In this document: positions 25,053 through 34,138 of the stretch, piece by piece
How the letters are laid out: every line of letters begins with the position of its first letter
Position numbering within the stretch: position 1 is the stretch's first letter
Notes under the pieces: model-generated
Told to the model about the DNA's origin: nothing
Databases searched by the model: none
What the model saw: the letters and a program-made list of their open reading frames with translations, nothing else
NCBI RefSeq assembly: GCF_007744075.1
Contig: NZ_CP036266.1
Coordinates: 6,871,248-6,935,247, forward strand
Origin: Gimesia chilikensis
Lineage (GTDB): Bacteria; Planctomycetota; Planctomycetia; Planctomycetales; Planctomycetaceae
Direction: 5' to 3'
Length of the DNA stretch: 64,000 nt
Translations under genes and position numbers: made by a program

Positions 25053-26951
25053 CTAATTTAACACGGGAACCGAGGCCAGGTTTCGCAGAGATCTGAAATT
25101 TTCTCCCAAAGAGAGCATCCAGGGCTTTCCGTCTATTTCCAGAATGATGTGTTGATCGGTGATCGTTTTCACAACCGCATGCAAATCTGCGACATCGATT
25201 GAATCCCCCTCTTTGACTTCCCGTTTTTCATTGGTAGCGCGATTGCGGATCCAGGCGATTCGACGGCCATCCAGTTCGATACTGCCTGTTAAAAATGTAA
25301 AAAATGCATCATCTAATGTGACATTAACTGTCAGCTTCTGAGTGCTGGACGCAGAGGGTATCCCGGAATCGGTGACTTTGACTGTCACAGGGTATTCTTT
25401 CATTTCTGTCGCTACGGACGGCGTCCAGGTCAACTCACCGGTCTGAGAGTTGATCCGCATGCCTTCGGGAGCACCTGACTCTAATTCGAACATCAGTTTC
25501 TGAGCAGGTTGATCCGAGTCAGTTGCTTTTACCTGGAGGGTTAAGGGGCGCGTCTGGTATGCCGTCACAGTAGATACCGTTTCCAGTTTTGGGGCGGTAT
25601 TTTTTTCCATAAACTCGATCTCGAACGTTCTCTCAACTTTCTGATCGCCTTGGGTGGCAGTGATTGTCACGGGAAATGTTCCGGTCTTCTGTTCTGTTGC
25701 CGGTGCCCATTGCAGTTTTCCAGCCTGGGCTACAATCCCGAGTAAATCTGATTTGACAGAAATCTTCGGTGCTGACTGTGAGGGATTGATCCCTGCAAGG
25801 GGCAGGGACAGATCCAGGCTGTTACCTCTGATCAGAGTCTGTTTCCCAATATCGCGAAGTTCCAGTTGATAAACCTTGTCAGGAACCGGTTTGGCGAAAG
25901 GACTGTTATCAGCGATCTGCTGATAGTCATATAATGCCTGCAGGTATTCCGGCACCTGAGTTACAGCCGCTCCTTTGTTATGCGAGGCTGGTCTGGTATC
26001 AAGCACACCACGCTGGACAGTCCACTCTGTTGAAGTACGACTGCTCACATTCAGAATTTCATTATCAATTTTGATCAGGAAGCTCTCACCAGAAGGGAAA
26101 TAGCGATCCGACAGAACCTTGAGCAGCTGAGCATCCTGGGTCAGAGTCTGTTGCAGCTTCGTGCTTCCTTCTGCTGTCTGATTCATGGGAGCCAGTTCGA
26201 CCGGAGTCCCCGCTTCATAGCGTGCCGGCACCGTTTGGCTAGTACCACGGGTCACTGTCCAGGTATCACCCTTGATCGCATTCACAGTCAGAAATTCCTG
26301 ATTAATCCGCACGCGGAACGGAGTTTCGTTCGGGAACTCCCCAGCCCCATTCAGTTTCAGACTGGTTGCATCAAAATTCAAACTCTCAGACAACCTGGTA
26401 CGTGGAAACAGCTGTTCGCGCGGCCTGGCTTTACTCAGTGCCAGCCCTTCCGCAGTTAACTTCACTTCTAGCTGATCCGCTTTTGCAGTCCCGGTGCTGT
26501 CCAGTTCGAGATTGATGATGTTCTGACGTAAATCGGTCTGGTAGAAATGCAGCAGAAACTGAGCGAGTTGAGCGTAGGTTGCTGTCCCTTCCAGCGACAC
26601 CTGAATCGCAATATAGGTTTTGCCTTCTCGAATCCGCCGCCCGGGTGAGAGTTTCAGATTGGTAATACCCGAGAGTTCCGCTACATCGCTCAACCATTCG
26701 AGGTAAAGACGCTGCGCGTCATGCTCGTCTGGAGGGAGACTATGTGCCACCCAGTCACCCAGTTGTCGGGCAGAGCGGAGCAGTTCCAGTTCTTTGTTCT
26801 CCTTCTGATCGATCTGTTGATTCAATACTTTAAGCTGATTCTGCCGTGTCTGAACCGGTTCGATGAAGGTGCTGTTAATCACAGGCATCCCGAGCCAGAC
26901 CAGAATGATGGTCCCAAAAATCGCAGCTAGTATTTTTTCTCGTTTCTGCAT
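25053..26951 (-). CDS. PilO/GspM-like protein fused to Ig-like domains and a GspC/PilP-like domain
   Basis: The 632-residue inner-membrane protein appears to join several assembly-platform parts. It has one N-terminal membrane helix (about 5-24) and a coiled coil (about 28-55). A PilO/GspM-like ferredoxin-fold segment follows (about 70-170), with YIAIQVSLEGTATYAQLAQF and ELDSTGTAKADQLEVKLTAEG. In the middle, two putative Ig/cadherin-like repeats (about 370-540) contain GKLQWAPATEQKTGTFPVT and GELTWTPSVATEMKEYPVT. The C-terminal segment (about 550-625) has SIELDGRRIAWI, REVKEGDSI and HIILEIDGKPWMLSL. This looks like the HR/PilP domain of GspC, which contacts the secretin. Start codon choice is uncertain: ATG 26951 or GTG 26969. 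The fusion is my reading and needs structural confirmation. Confidence 0.65.
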   Translation of the reverse strand: MQKREKILAAIFGTIILVWLGMPVINSTFIEPVQTRQNQLKVLNQQIDQKENKELELLRSARQLGDWVAHSLPPDEHDAQRLYLEWLSDVAELSGITNLKLSPGRRIREGKTYIAIQVSLEGTATYAQLAQFLLHFYQTDLRQNIINLELDSTGTAKADQLEVKLTAEGLALSKARPREQLFPRTRLSESLNFDATSLKLNGAGEFPNETPFRVRINQEFLTVNAIKGDTWTVTRGTSQTVPARYEAGTPVELAPMNQTAEGSTKLQQTLTQDAQLLKVLSDRYFPSGESFLIKIDNEILNVSSRTSTEWTVQRGVLDTRPASHNKGAAVTQVPEYLQALYDYQQIADNSPFAKPVPDKVYQLELRDIGKQTLIRGNSLDLSLPLAGINPSQSAPKISVKSDLLGIVAQAGKLQWAPATEQKTGTFPVTITATQGDQKVERTFEIEFMEKNTAPKLETVSTVTAYQTRPLTLQVKATDSDQPAQKLMFELESGAPEGMRINSQTGELTWTPSVATEMKEYPVTVKVTDSGIPSASSTQKLTVNVTLDDAFFTFLTGSIELDGRRIAWIRNRATNEKREVKEGDSIDVADLHAVVKTITDQHIILEIDGKPWMLSLGENFRSLRNLASVPVLN

Positions 26952-27012
26952 AACTTTTACATTCAACACTAATCAAGATCGTGGCAGCTCAGACAGTTAA
27001 AAACTGCTGACA

Positions 27013-28488
27013 TTATTTTTTTGTTTCTGTTGCCGACTTCGTTGTGGGGGCTTCTTGAGGCGGCAGGCGCTCTGCATCAATTTCAAAGGGAACCGGGTAC
27101 TCGGTATCGCTCGTCAGATTATTACTTCGTTTGGGATGGACTCGATAATTGTTGTATGAGAGCTGCTGATTCAGATCTCTCACGTCCAGGTCATCTTTGG
27201 CATTGCCAGTCGTACGAAGACGGCTCAATGACTGGCCGCTGGAACGACTCACAGAGAGCTCACTCAAATAGATCCGGTCTGTTCCCGGTAATACGCGTTC
27301 CAGTTCCTGAAATACTTTTAAGGTCGGAGAATTCGATTTCTCCCATTCTTCGATCACAGCCACCGACTCCAGAGTGGGCAGTCCCCGCTTGAGCAGTTCA
27401 TCGAGATCGCGCTGTACCTTTTGCCGCTCTGCAATTTCTTCATCCAGTTCTGAGACCCGCTGATGTGTGAGAAAAAATGCCGTCAATACGATCAACGCCA
27501 GTCCACCGACTCCCAGAGCAATCTGCAGTTTCCTGCGATCCGGTTTTTCTTCTGCTTTATGGGGATGCAGAAAATCAACTGTTTCCAGACGTTTGTGCTG
27601 CCGAGCATAGACGAGTCCCAGGGGTCCTGCCACAGTGCCTGGTACAGCAGAAGTATCTGCAGTCGTTATAGATGCCAGTGGATTCAAAACTTCGACAGTA
27701 CACTGATACTGTTCCTGCAGATCCTGAATAAGTGACTGCTGTTGGGACTCATCACCGATCAGGGTGATGGAACTGATACCCTGGCCTGCCAGTTGAGTAC
27801 TGCGTGCCATGAGAAAACGTTTCAGTTCGGTCTGGATTGTTTGATTCGAAACAGTTCCGTCTGCTTCAGAAACCGGTACGGAATTGGTAAACAGTAACCG
27901 ACGCGCCTGGATCAATGACATTTCCAGATAACCGTCCGTCGGATTCAGTATCAATGTCGGCGATTCCAGATCTCCCTTTGTCGTATGGGCAACCCATTCC
28001 GCAGCACTGACGGAGCTTAGTCCGGTAGAGGCGACTTCCAGCCCCATCGACTGAAATGTTTTCAGAGCTTTGTCGTGTAAATCTTTTCCGATACTGACAA
28101 CGAGAACGTCGCGGGTGGTCTTACCTTCCTGAACCGGCATCAGCAGGTAATCGAGCATTAACTGTCCGAGAGGGACAGAAGATTTCGTAGCCGTCTGAAA
28201 CCGTACAATTTCGGGAATTTCATCCAGAGGAACATCTGGAATTTCGATCAGGCGCACCGTGGAATCGTGACGGGGAAACGAAATCAGGACCTGCTTCGCG
28301 GAGACTCCCAGGCGATGCAGTTCATTCTTAAGCCAGCTGCCGGCAGAGACCGGATCCTGCGCAGGACGATGTTGTTCCGGCCAGGTAATTTCAAAGGCAC
28401 GTTTGATGGAGACCGAGGTCACACCGACATGCGCTTCGATTCCAGTCAGCTTCGACTTGTCCCAGTTAATAGCCAGATAATCTGCCAT
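27013..28488 (-). CDS. PilM-PilN (GspL-like) fusion protein
   Basis: The 491-residue protein carries an actin-like PilM/GspL cytoplasmic domain (about 1-300) that starts DYLAINWDKSKLTGIEAHVG. It contains KQVLISFPRHDSTVRLIEIP and a PLGLVYARQHKR end. A membrane helix follows (about 325-345, QIALGVGGLALIVLTAFF), then a coiled coil and a periplasmic PilN-like domain (about 345-470) with LKVFQELERVLPGTDRIYLSEL. Type II systems normally have GspL of about 400 residues with the same plan. Here the spacing and the PilM-like motifs suggest an origin from pilM-pilN. The protein should bind GspE and the PilO-like partner encoded next. It is cotranscribed with gspK on the minus strand (68-base gap). Confidence 0.75.
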   Translation of the reverse strand: MADYLAINWDKSKLTGIEAHVGVTSVSIKRAFEITWPEQHRPAQDPVSAGSWLKNELHRLGVSAKQVLISFPRHDSTVRLIEIPDVPLDEIPEIVRFQTATKSSVPLGQLMLDYLLMPVQEGKTTRDVLVVSIGKDLHDKALKTFQSMGLEVASTGLSSVSAAEWVAHTTKGDLESPTLILNPTDGYLEMSLIQARRLLFTNSVPVSEADGTVSNQTIQTELKRFLMARSTQLAGQGISSITLIGDESQQQSLIQDLQEQYQCTVEVLNPLASITTADTSAVPGTVAGPLGLVYARQHKRLETVDFLHPHKAEEKPDRRKLQIALGVGGLALIVLTAFFLTHQRVSELDEEIAERQKVQRDLDELLKRGLPTLESVAVIEEWEKSNSPTLKVFQELERVLPGTDRIYLSELSVSRSSGQSLSRLRTTGNAKDDLDVRDLNQQLSYNNYRVHPKRSNNLTSDTEYPVPFEIDAERLPPQEAPTTKSATETKK

Positions 28489-28556
28489 AATAAATTTCTC
28501 AATAAACGGGTTTAAACATCCTGAGTTCGACTGCCGGTTTGTCTGATACTTTGCAA

Positions 28557-30263
28557 TTACTGATCCGGTGACGTTCCCTGTACCGTCGAGAGATCATAGC
28601 CTGCACCGAGATTACTTAAATCACGAACATAGGTAATGCGTGGCGGAATAAAAGTTCCGTCAATAATGGCTTCCATGCGAGTCATCTGTCCTGACTGACC
28701 GAAATAGCCCAGCGTCTGCACTCGAAAGACATCGCCGCCACTACAGATATAGGGGGCCAGTTTTCGCAACTGTTCTATTGTCGTCAGACCTTCAATCACA
28801 AGCCATCCCGTTGTCTGACGAGCCTGGCTGATTTCTGTGGCAGGGGCTCCGTTTGTAGCAGTCATTTGGGAATTTACGATCGCATTAGCCAGCGTTTCAT
28901 CCATTTCGGGAATTCCCAACAGAGTTTCCAGGCGGGCTTCACTGATCTGAATTCGTCCCTCAATGTACTGATTCTTTGTGGTCGTCAACATGTCATGGAG
29001 AATCGGGAGACTGGTCGTCATGCTCGCCGCATCTGCAGGCCAGGGACTGGTCAGTGTTGTCTTGGTCCCATCGATTTCGATTTCCACTTCTGATCCCACC
29101 AGATCATAAATGGAATTGATTGTGAATGCGGCTCCGGCAGACAGGTCCATGCCCCCGCGGGTGACCGTCACTCCCTCTTCCGAAAATATTGCTTTGGCCA
29201 GACCGGTCGCCAGTTCATTTAAGGCCTGTTGTTCCGACGTACTGCCTCCCACGGTTGTCAAGGTTGGCCCCGAGTCCAGATCTTCAGCAGTCTGCAGGGG
29301 CCCACTCACTCTGTAAGCGACGATGAACCGGGCTTCATCAGGTCCCAGTTCGGTCTCCAGTTGATCGTAGAGTTCCGTGAGCATGGTCTGATTGACGTTA
29401 ATCTTCTCAGAGCCATCCGGACGAATATTTATCTCTCGACTGTGTACTGTGAGATAAGCCGACCAGCCTGCATTCAGCACCCCATCTGCATTGTCCAGGG
29501 GCAGCGTGGCATCGCCATCGTCCTCATTCGGATCGAGAATACCATTGCGATTTGTATCTTCACCATAGAGTAGTTCCGGAGTCACTCCACGGACGAGCAA
29601 CAGTTCATCCAGTGATTCCAGCGGGGCATTTTTTGCGTAATAAGGTGATTCCAATGTACCATAGTAATCGCTTTCAGCCCCATAAGCGCGTGGATCATCA
29701 TCTTCATCGATCCAGTCCAGAATCGCCGAGGCAATTTCCTCAGTCATATTCGGGATATACATCAGACGATCAACAGCAGTGATTGCCTCAACATCCAGTT
29801 CATTGTCCTCTTCCGTCGCCAGAATATTGAGATTCAACTTGCCCGACTCATTACTCAAACCGAAGCGAATGGTTTTTGATTGTGCGTCTGAGATGACCGG
29901 GGCAACAATACTGAAATAGCCACTCACGCGGGGAACATCGCTGGGAATCAGATTGATATTCTGAAACTGACTCGGATTGTGATACGAATTCCAGCCATCA
30001 ACATCAGAGCGATCTCCAACATAGGCGGCCGCCAGTTCGATTCCGGAAAGCGCCAGCTCCCGAGACTGAATCGCCCGACCATAGCTGTTGGTGGCTTCGA
30101 TCTCCACGATCATCAGTTCCGAAAAGGTATACGCCCCCAGACTGAGCATCACCACGACTACTAGCACGACCAGCAAAGTGCTACCTGCGCGTTCCGACAG
30201 CCTGCCGACAGGTGTCTGTCGAATGCTACGAAAACCAGGTTGTGAATTGACGGTGTACTTCAT
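28557..30263 (-). CDS. gspK: Minor pseudopilin GspK-like
   Basis: The 568-residue protein has a prepilin-type N-terminus: the segment AGSTLLVVLVVVVML with the expected cleavage after Gly27. It lacks the Glu at position +5, which is usual for GspK. A large globular part follows, with the GspK pattern FGLSNESGKLNLNILATEED, then DWIDEDDDPRAYGAESDYYG and helix-hairpin-helix-like DELLLVRGVTPELLYG. GspK caps the pseudopilus tip. At 568 residues it is larger than usual (about 320). The D-rich DTNRNGILDPNEDDGD segment (about 236-251) resembles a calcium-binding loop, as found in GspK. The gene is followed by the PilM-PilN fusion. Confidence 0.85.
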   Translation of the reverse strand: MKYTVNSQPGFRSIRQTPVGRLSERAGSTLLVVLVVVVMLSLGAYTFSELMIVEIEATNSYGRAIQSRELALSGIELAAAYVGDRSDVDGWNSYHNPSQFQNINLIPSDVPRVSGYFSIVAPVISDAQSKTIRFGLSNESGKLNLNILATEEDNELDVEAITAVDRLMYIPNMTEEIASAILDWIDEDDDPRAYGAESDYYGTLESPYYAKNAPLESLDELLLVRGVTPELLYGEDTNRNGILDPNEDDGDATLPLDNADGVLNAGWSAYLTVHSREINIRPDGSEKINVNQTMLTELYDQLETELGPDEARFIVAYRVSGPLQTAEDLDSGPTLTTVGGSTSEQQALNELATGLAKAIFSEEGVTVTRGGMDLSAGAAFTINSIYDLVGSEVEIEIDGTKTTLTSPWPADAASMTTSLPILHDMLTTTKNQYIEGRIQISEARLETLLGIPEMDETLANAIVNSQMTATNGAPATEISQARQTTGWLVIEGLTTIEQLRKLAPYICSGGDVFRVQTLGYFGQSGQMTRMEAIIDGTFIPPRITYVRDLSNLGAGYDLSTVQGTSPDQ

Positions 30264-30284
30264 GGATTATTATCAGAGGTCTGA

Positions 30285-31211
30285 TTAAAACGAACTGGTA
30301 TCCTGTTCGGTCGTCTGTAATACCGCAGGTAGAGCCAGCGGGAGTGCAATCACCATGCTGTAGGTATTGTTATAACCATTGATTTTTTCGTTCACAGACT
30401 CCAACGAAGTCTGTTGCAAATCGCTGCGAAAGCCGATTGTGACCCTGATTGCCTGCGGTACGGTCCCGTATTCAGTGCTGTCCCAGAGTTCGAGCCAGTC
30501 AGTGCCATCAAAATATTGAAACTGCAGACTGCTGATTTCCGGTGCCAGGAGTTCTGACTGTGACGCCATCTGCTCCAGATCCGCAGCCTGATCTGCCATG
30601 CTCATTGAGAGCCGGTCTCCTTCCAGACGAGCCACTCCCTGCACATCTTCACCGCCCCCAGAAGTATTCCGAAACTGATCGCCGGCGGCCCCTTGCAGTC
30701 CTCCGGCCCCCGCAACTGCCAGAAAGTAAGATACGGAAAGCAAATCACTACGGACGCTCGGCGCGGTGGTTGCTCCAGAATTCGAAGAGAGCAGGAGAGG
30801 CTGTCGGGCTGGTCTGCTGGTGTGGAGCACAAGAGACTGACTATCACCATACACGCCGATGTTTCCCGAAGTGTAGGCATCATCGGTACTGGTCACCTGG
30901 ATTTCGACGGTTTCTGCTTCTTCGGTCTCTGAATCAGCAGAGCCTGTACCCTCCGTCTCTGCTTCTGCGGTCTCCAGTCGATAAGTCACGCAGTGCAGAT
31001 CATGTGATATTTTCTGGAAGACGGCTCGCGCAATCTGAGCCTGTTCCACCTGGCGATGCCCAAGAGTTGTATATTTCCAGTAGAGATCCAGGGCGGAATA
31101 AATGGCGGCCAGCAGCAGACTGGTCAGCCCAATGGCCAGGATGACTTCGAGCAGGGTGAACCCGGGTAATTGTACCATGTGAACATGCTTGTGCGATGTG
31201 GAGCGTTTCAT
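30285..31211 (-). CDS. gspJ: Minor pseudopilin GspJ-like
   Basis: The 308-residue protein has a prepilin signal with cleavage after Gly17 (QLPGFTLLEVILAIGL, Glu at +5). A long extension in the same frame upstream of 31211 is not used: the ATG at 31211 overlaps the gspI stop by 4 bases. The soluble part contains ARAVFQKISHDLHCVTYRLE and ISSLQFQYFDGTDWLELWDS, which match GspJ proteins. An acidic, Glu/Thr-rich insert (ETAEAETEGTGSADSETEEA, about 93-112) is notable. GspJ joins GspI and GspK in the tip complex. Confidence 0.8.
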   Translation of the reverse strand: MKRSTSHKHVHMVQLPGFTLLEVILAIGLTSLLLAAIYSALDLYWKYTTLGHRQVEQAQIARAVFQKISHDLHCVTYRLETAEAETEGTGSADSETEEAETVEIQVTSTDDAYTSGNIGVYGDSQSLVLHTSRPARQPLLLSSNSGATTAPSVRSDLLSVSYFLAVAGAGGLQGAAGDQFRNTSGGGEDVQGVARLEGDRLSMSMADQAADLEQMASQSELLAPEISSLQFQYFDGTDWLELWDSTEYGTVPQAIRVTIGFRSDLQQTSLESVNEKINGYNNTYSMVIALPLALPAVLQTTEQDTSSF

Positions 31212-31660
31212 AGCTGCTCCTCCAGTGTCAGCTCTGAAGCTGACTCCACGGTGTTGGCTGCGTCGAGCAGCATTGCCGGATCTCGAATCTGTCGTGTCAG
31301 CTGATAGCTGGTCGTGACACTTTCTCCCGCACCGGAGTAGAGTACTCTGACTGTTAACTGCAGCATGTTCTCGTAGGCGCCAGGCTGGACATCCAGGCTC
31401 CACTTCCAGTTTTCTTCATCTTCATACGCAGCCAGAGAAACCGATTCCAGAGGCTGGGCTCCCGCCAGTACTTCCGCAAGTTTTGACTGGCATTTAAGTA
31501 TTGCCTGTGTTCGCAACTGCGCCTGCACTGCTGCCCGGGAACCGATGCCAATCAACTGACTGAGGGCTGTGAGTGCGCCGAGGAAAATCGCCAGTGAGAT
31601 TAAGACCTCGAGCAGGGTCAATCCGGCACGAGTGCGTTTTTGCGTTGGAATGCTGATCAT
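31208..31660 (-). CDS. gspI: Minor pseudopilin GspI-like
   Basis: The 150-residue protein has a prepilin signal RAGLTLLEVLISLAIF, with Gly13 at -1 and Glu at +5; Leu instead of Phe is at +1. Length and hydrophobic helix match GspI. It overlaps the end of the gspH-like gene by 4 bases (ATGA) and the start of gspJ by 4 bases, so the three minor pseudopilin genes are tightly coupled. It is expected to form the base of the tip complex with GspJ and GspK. Confidence 0.8.
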   Translation of the reverse strand: MISIPTQKRTRAGLTLLEVLISLAIFLGALTALSQLIGIGSRAAVQAQLRTQAILKCQSKLAEVLAGAQPLESVSLAAYEDEENWKWSLDVQPGAYENMLQLTVRVLYSGAGESVTTSYQLTRQIRDPAMLLDAANTVESASELTLEEQL

Positions 31661-32277
31661 GACGATTTCCCCTGTCCGTAGGAAACCGTGGTCGTCCCGG
31701 TAAGGCCGCGTAGTTGAATGCGGGCCACGGAACGTTTATCTTTCAGAACATCCTGATTCAAATCAAAGGCAGCCGTCCCATCCGGATAAAAGGTGATGGG
31801 GAAAGCCCCCTGCATCCAGTTCCAGTTTTTTGAATTTGGCAGGTTTGATAACCAGGCGTAGGGGACTGCCGCTTCCGTCACGACTGCGGAAGTTTCCTGG
31901 CTGAACTGGAATTCCTCGGGCAACCTCCCCGAGAGCACAGATTGACTGGTCGCGATGGTACTCGTATTGGCTCCAGAAGATGCCCCTCCCAGCAGTCCTT
32001 GATCGACGGGAACGACCAGATACTGCCGCCCTCCCGGTTCCAGAAAGACCTGATACATCACCCCCTGATCAATGGCCCGCACCCGGGCGGCAGCAAAGGC
32101 GGAATTCAGATCCAGCATGCTCTGTCGCAGCCGGTTGCTCGCGCTGATGCGCAACACAGCCGGCCAGACGACACTGACCAGAACCAGCAGCAGAGCCAGG
32201 ACCAGCAGCATCTCGAGCAGCGTAAAAGCAGCTCGTCGTGAATGCTGTTTTCCTGGCTGGTACTGTCGGTAGATCAC
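31657..32277 (-). CDS. gspH: Minor pseudopilin GspH-like
   Basis: The 206-residue protein begins at a GTG with GAGGA 8 bases upstream. Its prepilin motif reads RRAAFTLLEMLLVLALLLV. The -1 residue is Ala17 instead of the near-invariant Gly, which may slow or block processing by prepilin peptidase. Glu at +5 is present. The soluble part has the GspH/FimT pattern LNSAFAAARVRAIDQGVMYQVFL and PEEFQFS, ending with TFYPDGTAAF and ARIQLRGLTG. Its stop overlaps the gspI start by 4 bases. Confidence 0.75.
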   Translation of the reverse strand: MIYRQYQPGKQHSRRAAFTLLEMLLVLALLLVLVSVVWPAVLRISASNRLRQSMLDLNSAFAAARVRAIDQGVMYQVFLEPGGRQYLVVPVDQGLLGGASSGANTSTIATSQSVLSGRLPEEFQFSQETSAVVTEAAVPYAWLSNLPNSKNWNWMQGAFPITFYPDGTAAFDLNQDVLKDKRSVARIQLRGLTGTTTVSYGQGKSS

Positions 32278-32322
32278 GTGGAATATCCTCTGGTAAAATC
32301 AGAGACTGGAGTGGGACAGAAA

Positions 32323-32775
32323 CTATTCTGTCTGCTCCCAGTTATTAACATCATCGCCGGAACCGTTTTCATCCTGCTGATTGGGGCCCGAAGACCAGAT
32401 GGCCGGCTTAGTGGACTGCGCTTTATTGTTCGGGTACTCGTAGTGGAACATCTGCCCCCAGGCATCCAGTGGCAGAGATTCAATGAAGGGTTCAGCAGCC
32501 TGACCATCCGAGCTGACGGGTTCGAGCAGCAGCTGTAACTGTTCCGGTCCGCCTTGAGGATATTCACCATTATTCTCGGCGGCATAGAGTTTGAATGCCT
32601 GTTCGAGATTATGGATACTGGCGCGGGTCGCTTTGATATTTGCTTTTTTCTGGCTTCCCAGCAGGTTGGGAACGACCATCGCAGCGATCACGAGAATAAT
32701 GCCCAGCACGATCAGCATTTCGAGGAGGGTAAAACCACGCCGCTGTTGTCTGTTGTGAATCTTGATTTGTTTCAT
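32323..32775 (-). CDS. gspG: Major pseudopilin GspG
   Basis: The 150-residue protein carries the classic signal RRGFTLLEMLIVLGIILVIA with cleavage after Gly14 and Glu at +5. The pilin body has ATRASIHNLEQAFKLYAAENNGEYPQ and the GspG C-terminal pattern with PLDAWGQMFHYEYPN and WSSGPNQQDENGSGDDVNNW, where the acidic loop binds calcium. This is the main subunit of the pseudopilus. It lies between gspF and gspH and is 45 bases upstream of gspH. Confidence 0.92.
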   Translation of the reverse strand: MKQIKIHNRQQRRGFTLLEMLIVLGIILVIAAMVVPNLLGSQKKANIKATRASIHNLEQAFKLYAAENNGEYPQGGPEQLQLLLEPVSSDGQAAEPFIESLPLDAWGQMFHYEYPNNKAQSTKPAIWSSGPNQQDENGSGDDVNNWEQTE

Positions 32776-32866
32776 GTCTCCATCCTTTTTACTTTATACT
32801 TGTTCCAGAAGGGAATGTTCTGGGTTCTACCCGAGTAAGATAAAACCAATGACTTGTCACATATTA

Positions 32867-34075
32867 TTATATTAAACCAGAGCTTTGGAAAACCGGTAAA
32901 AGTAATGCCAGCATCACAAAAACGACCACAGCTGCCATGATGAGCAGCATAAGTGGCTCCAGCATTCGCACAAACATATCCAGCTTGCGGTTGGTCTGGC
33001 GTTCCATGTTATCTGCGATATCGATCAACACCTGTTCCAGGTTGTTGGCTTCCTCACCAACGGCGATCATTTCGACGACTTCTTCCGGGAACTGACCACT
33101 TATGGCAAAAGGCTCAGCAATCGATTTTCCGGCAGAAATACTCTCTGCGGCTTCACCAATCGAATTACTGATGACTTTATTACCGGCGGCATCCTTGGCG
33201 ATTCTCAGGGATTGCAGGATGGGGACGCCATTGGCCAGCAGGGTCCCGAGAATTCGGCAAAAACGGGCGATAGCCAGACTACGAACAATGGCTCCCAGGC
33301 CATAGGCATTCAACCGGAACTGATCGAATTTCATACGGCCTTCCGTTGTCTCGAGATATTTATAAACTGCGGCTCCCACGAAAACGATCGCAAAAAATAT
33401 CAGAAACCAGTACGACTGCATAAAAGCACTGAAACCAAGCAAAGTTGTGGTTGCCCAGGGGAGGTCGCCTCGCTCAGACATCCGTTGAAAAATCGGTTCA
33501 AACTTGGGAACGAAGTAAACCAGCAGAAAGCTGACGATCACAGTTCCGAAGGTGGTCAGGAACGCGGGATAGATCATCGCACCGACTACCCGGTTTTTCA
33601 GTTCTTCCTGATGATCCGTGAAGCTGGCAATTCGCTTTAATACATCTTCCAGGAAGCTGCCTTCCTCGCCGGCACGTACCATACTCACAGCCAGTTCCGA
33701 AAAGACTTTGGGATGCTGCCCCATCGCGACTGCCAGCCGGGTTCCATCAGCAACTTCAGCGCGGACCTCTTCAAGTACCTGCTTGAGTGACGGGTTGGTC
33801 GATTGCCGGTTCAACAGTTCCAATGAGCGTAAGAGAGGCACCCCCGATTTGAGCAAGTCGGCCAGCTGTGTATAAAAAACAGACAGATAGCGGGCCCGAA
33901 CCCGTTTACCAGACCGTCTCAGCTGCGCTTTCGCCGCATCTGCCAGATCGACTTTGACCGGAAACAGACTCTTGGCAGCCAGCGAATTCAGTGCATCCTG
34001 CTGATTGGCAGCAGAAAGCACACCGGTCACCTGGCGGCCTGTTGCTTCTCGTGCGATATACTGAAATTCGGGCAT
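32867..34075 (-). CDS. gspF: Type II secretion inner-membrane protein GspF
   Basis: The 402-residue protein matches GspF/PilC. The N-terminus has FQYIAREATGRQVTGVLSA. The two repeated cytoplasmic domains contain YTQLADLLKSGVPLLRSLEL and FCRILGTLLANGVPILQSLRI. Membrane helices lie near 168-190, 222-240 and 372-398. Residues VEMIAVGEEANNLEQVLIDI before the last helix are typical. GspF anchors the ATPase GspE to the membrane platform. It follows gspE by 63 bases. Confidence 0.92.
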   Translation of the reverse strand: MPEFQYIAREATGRQVTGVLSAANQQDALNSLAAKSLFPVKVDLADAAKAQLRRSGKRVRARYLSVFYTQLADLLKSGVPLLRSLELLNRQSTNPSLKQVLEEVRAEVADGTRLAVAMGQHPKVFSELAVSMVRAGEEGSFLEDVLKRIASFTDHQEELKNRVVGAMIYPAFLTTFGTVIVSFLLVYFVPKFEPIFQRMSERGDLPWATTTLLGFSAFMQSYWFLIFFAIVFVGAAVYKYLETTEGRMKFDQFRLNAYGLGAIVRSLAIARFCRILGTLLANGVPILQSLRIAKDAAGNKVISNSIGEAAESISAGKSIAEPFAISGQFPEEVVEMIAVGEEANNLEQVLIDIADNMERQTNRKLDMFVRMLEPLMLLIMAAVVVFVMLALLLPVFQSSGLI

Positions 34076-34138
34076 CTGACTGACTTCAATTACTTACTAA
34101 CTGGACTCAACTCTTTTTGCTCTCTGCGGGAGTGCGAG

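Noticed and set aside
30542-31144. 200-codon plus-strand frame opposite gspJ
   Set aside because: Antisense shadow of a well-supported pseudopilin gene; biased codon composition.
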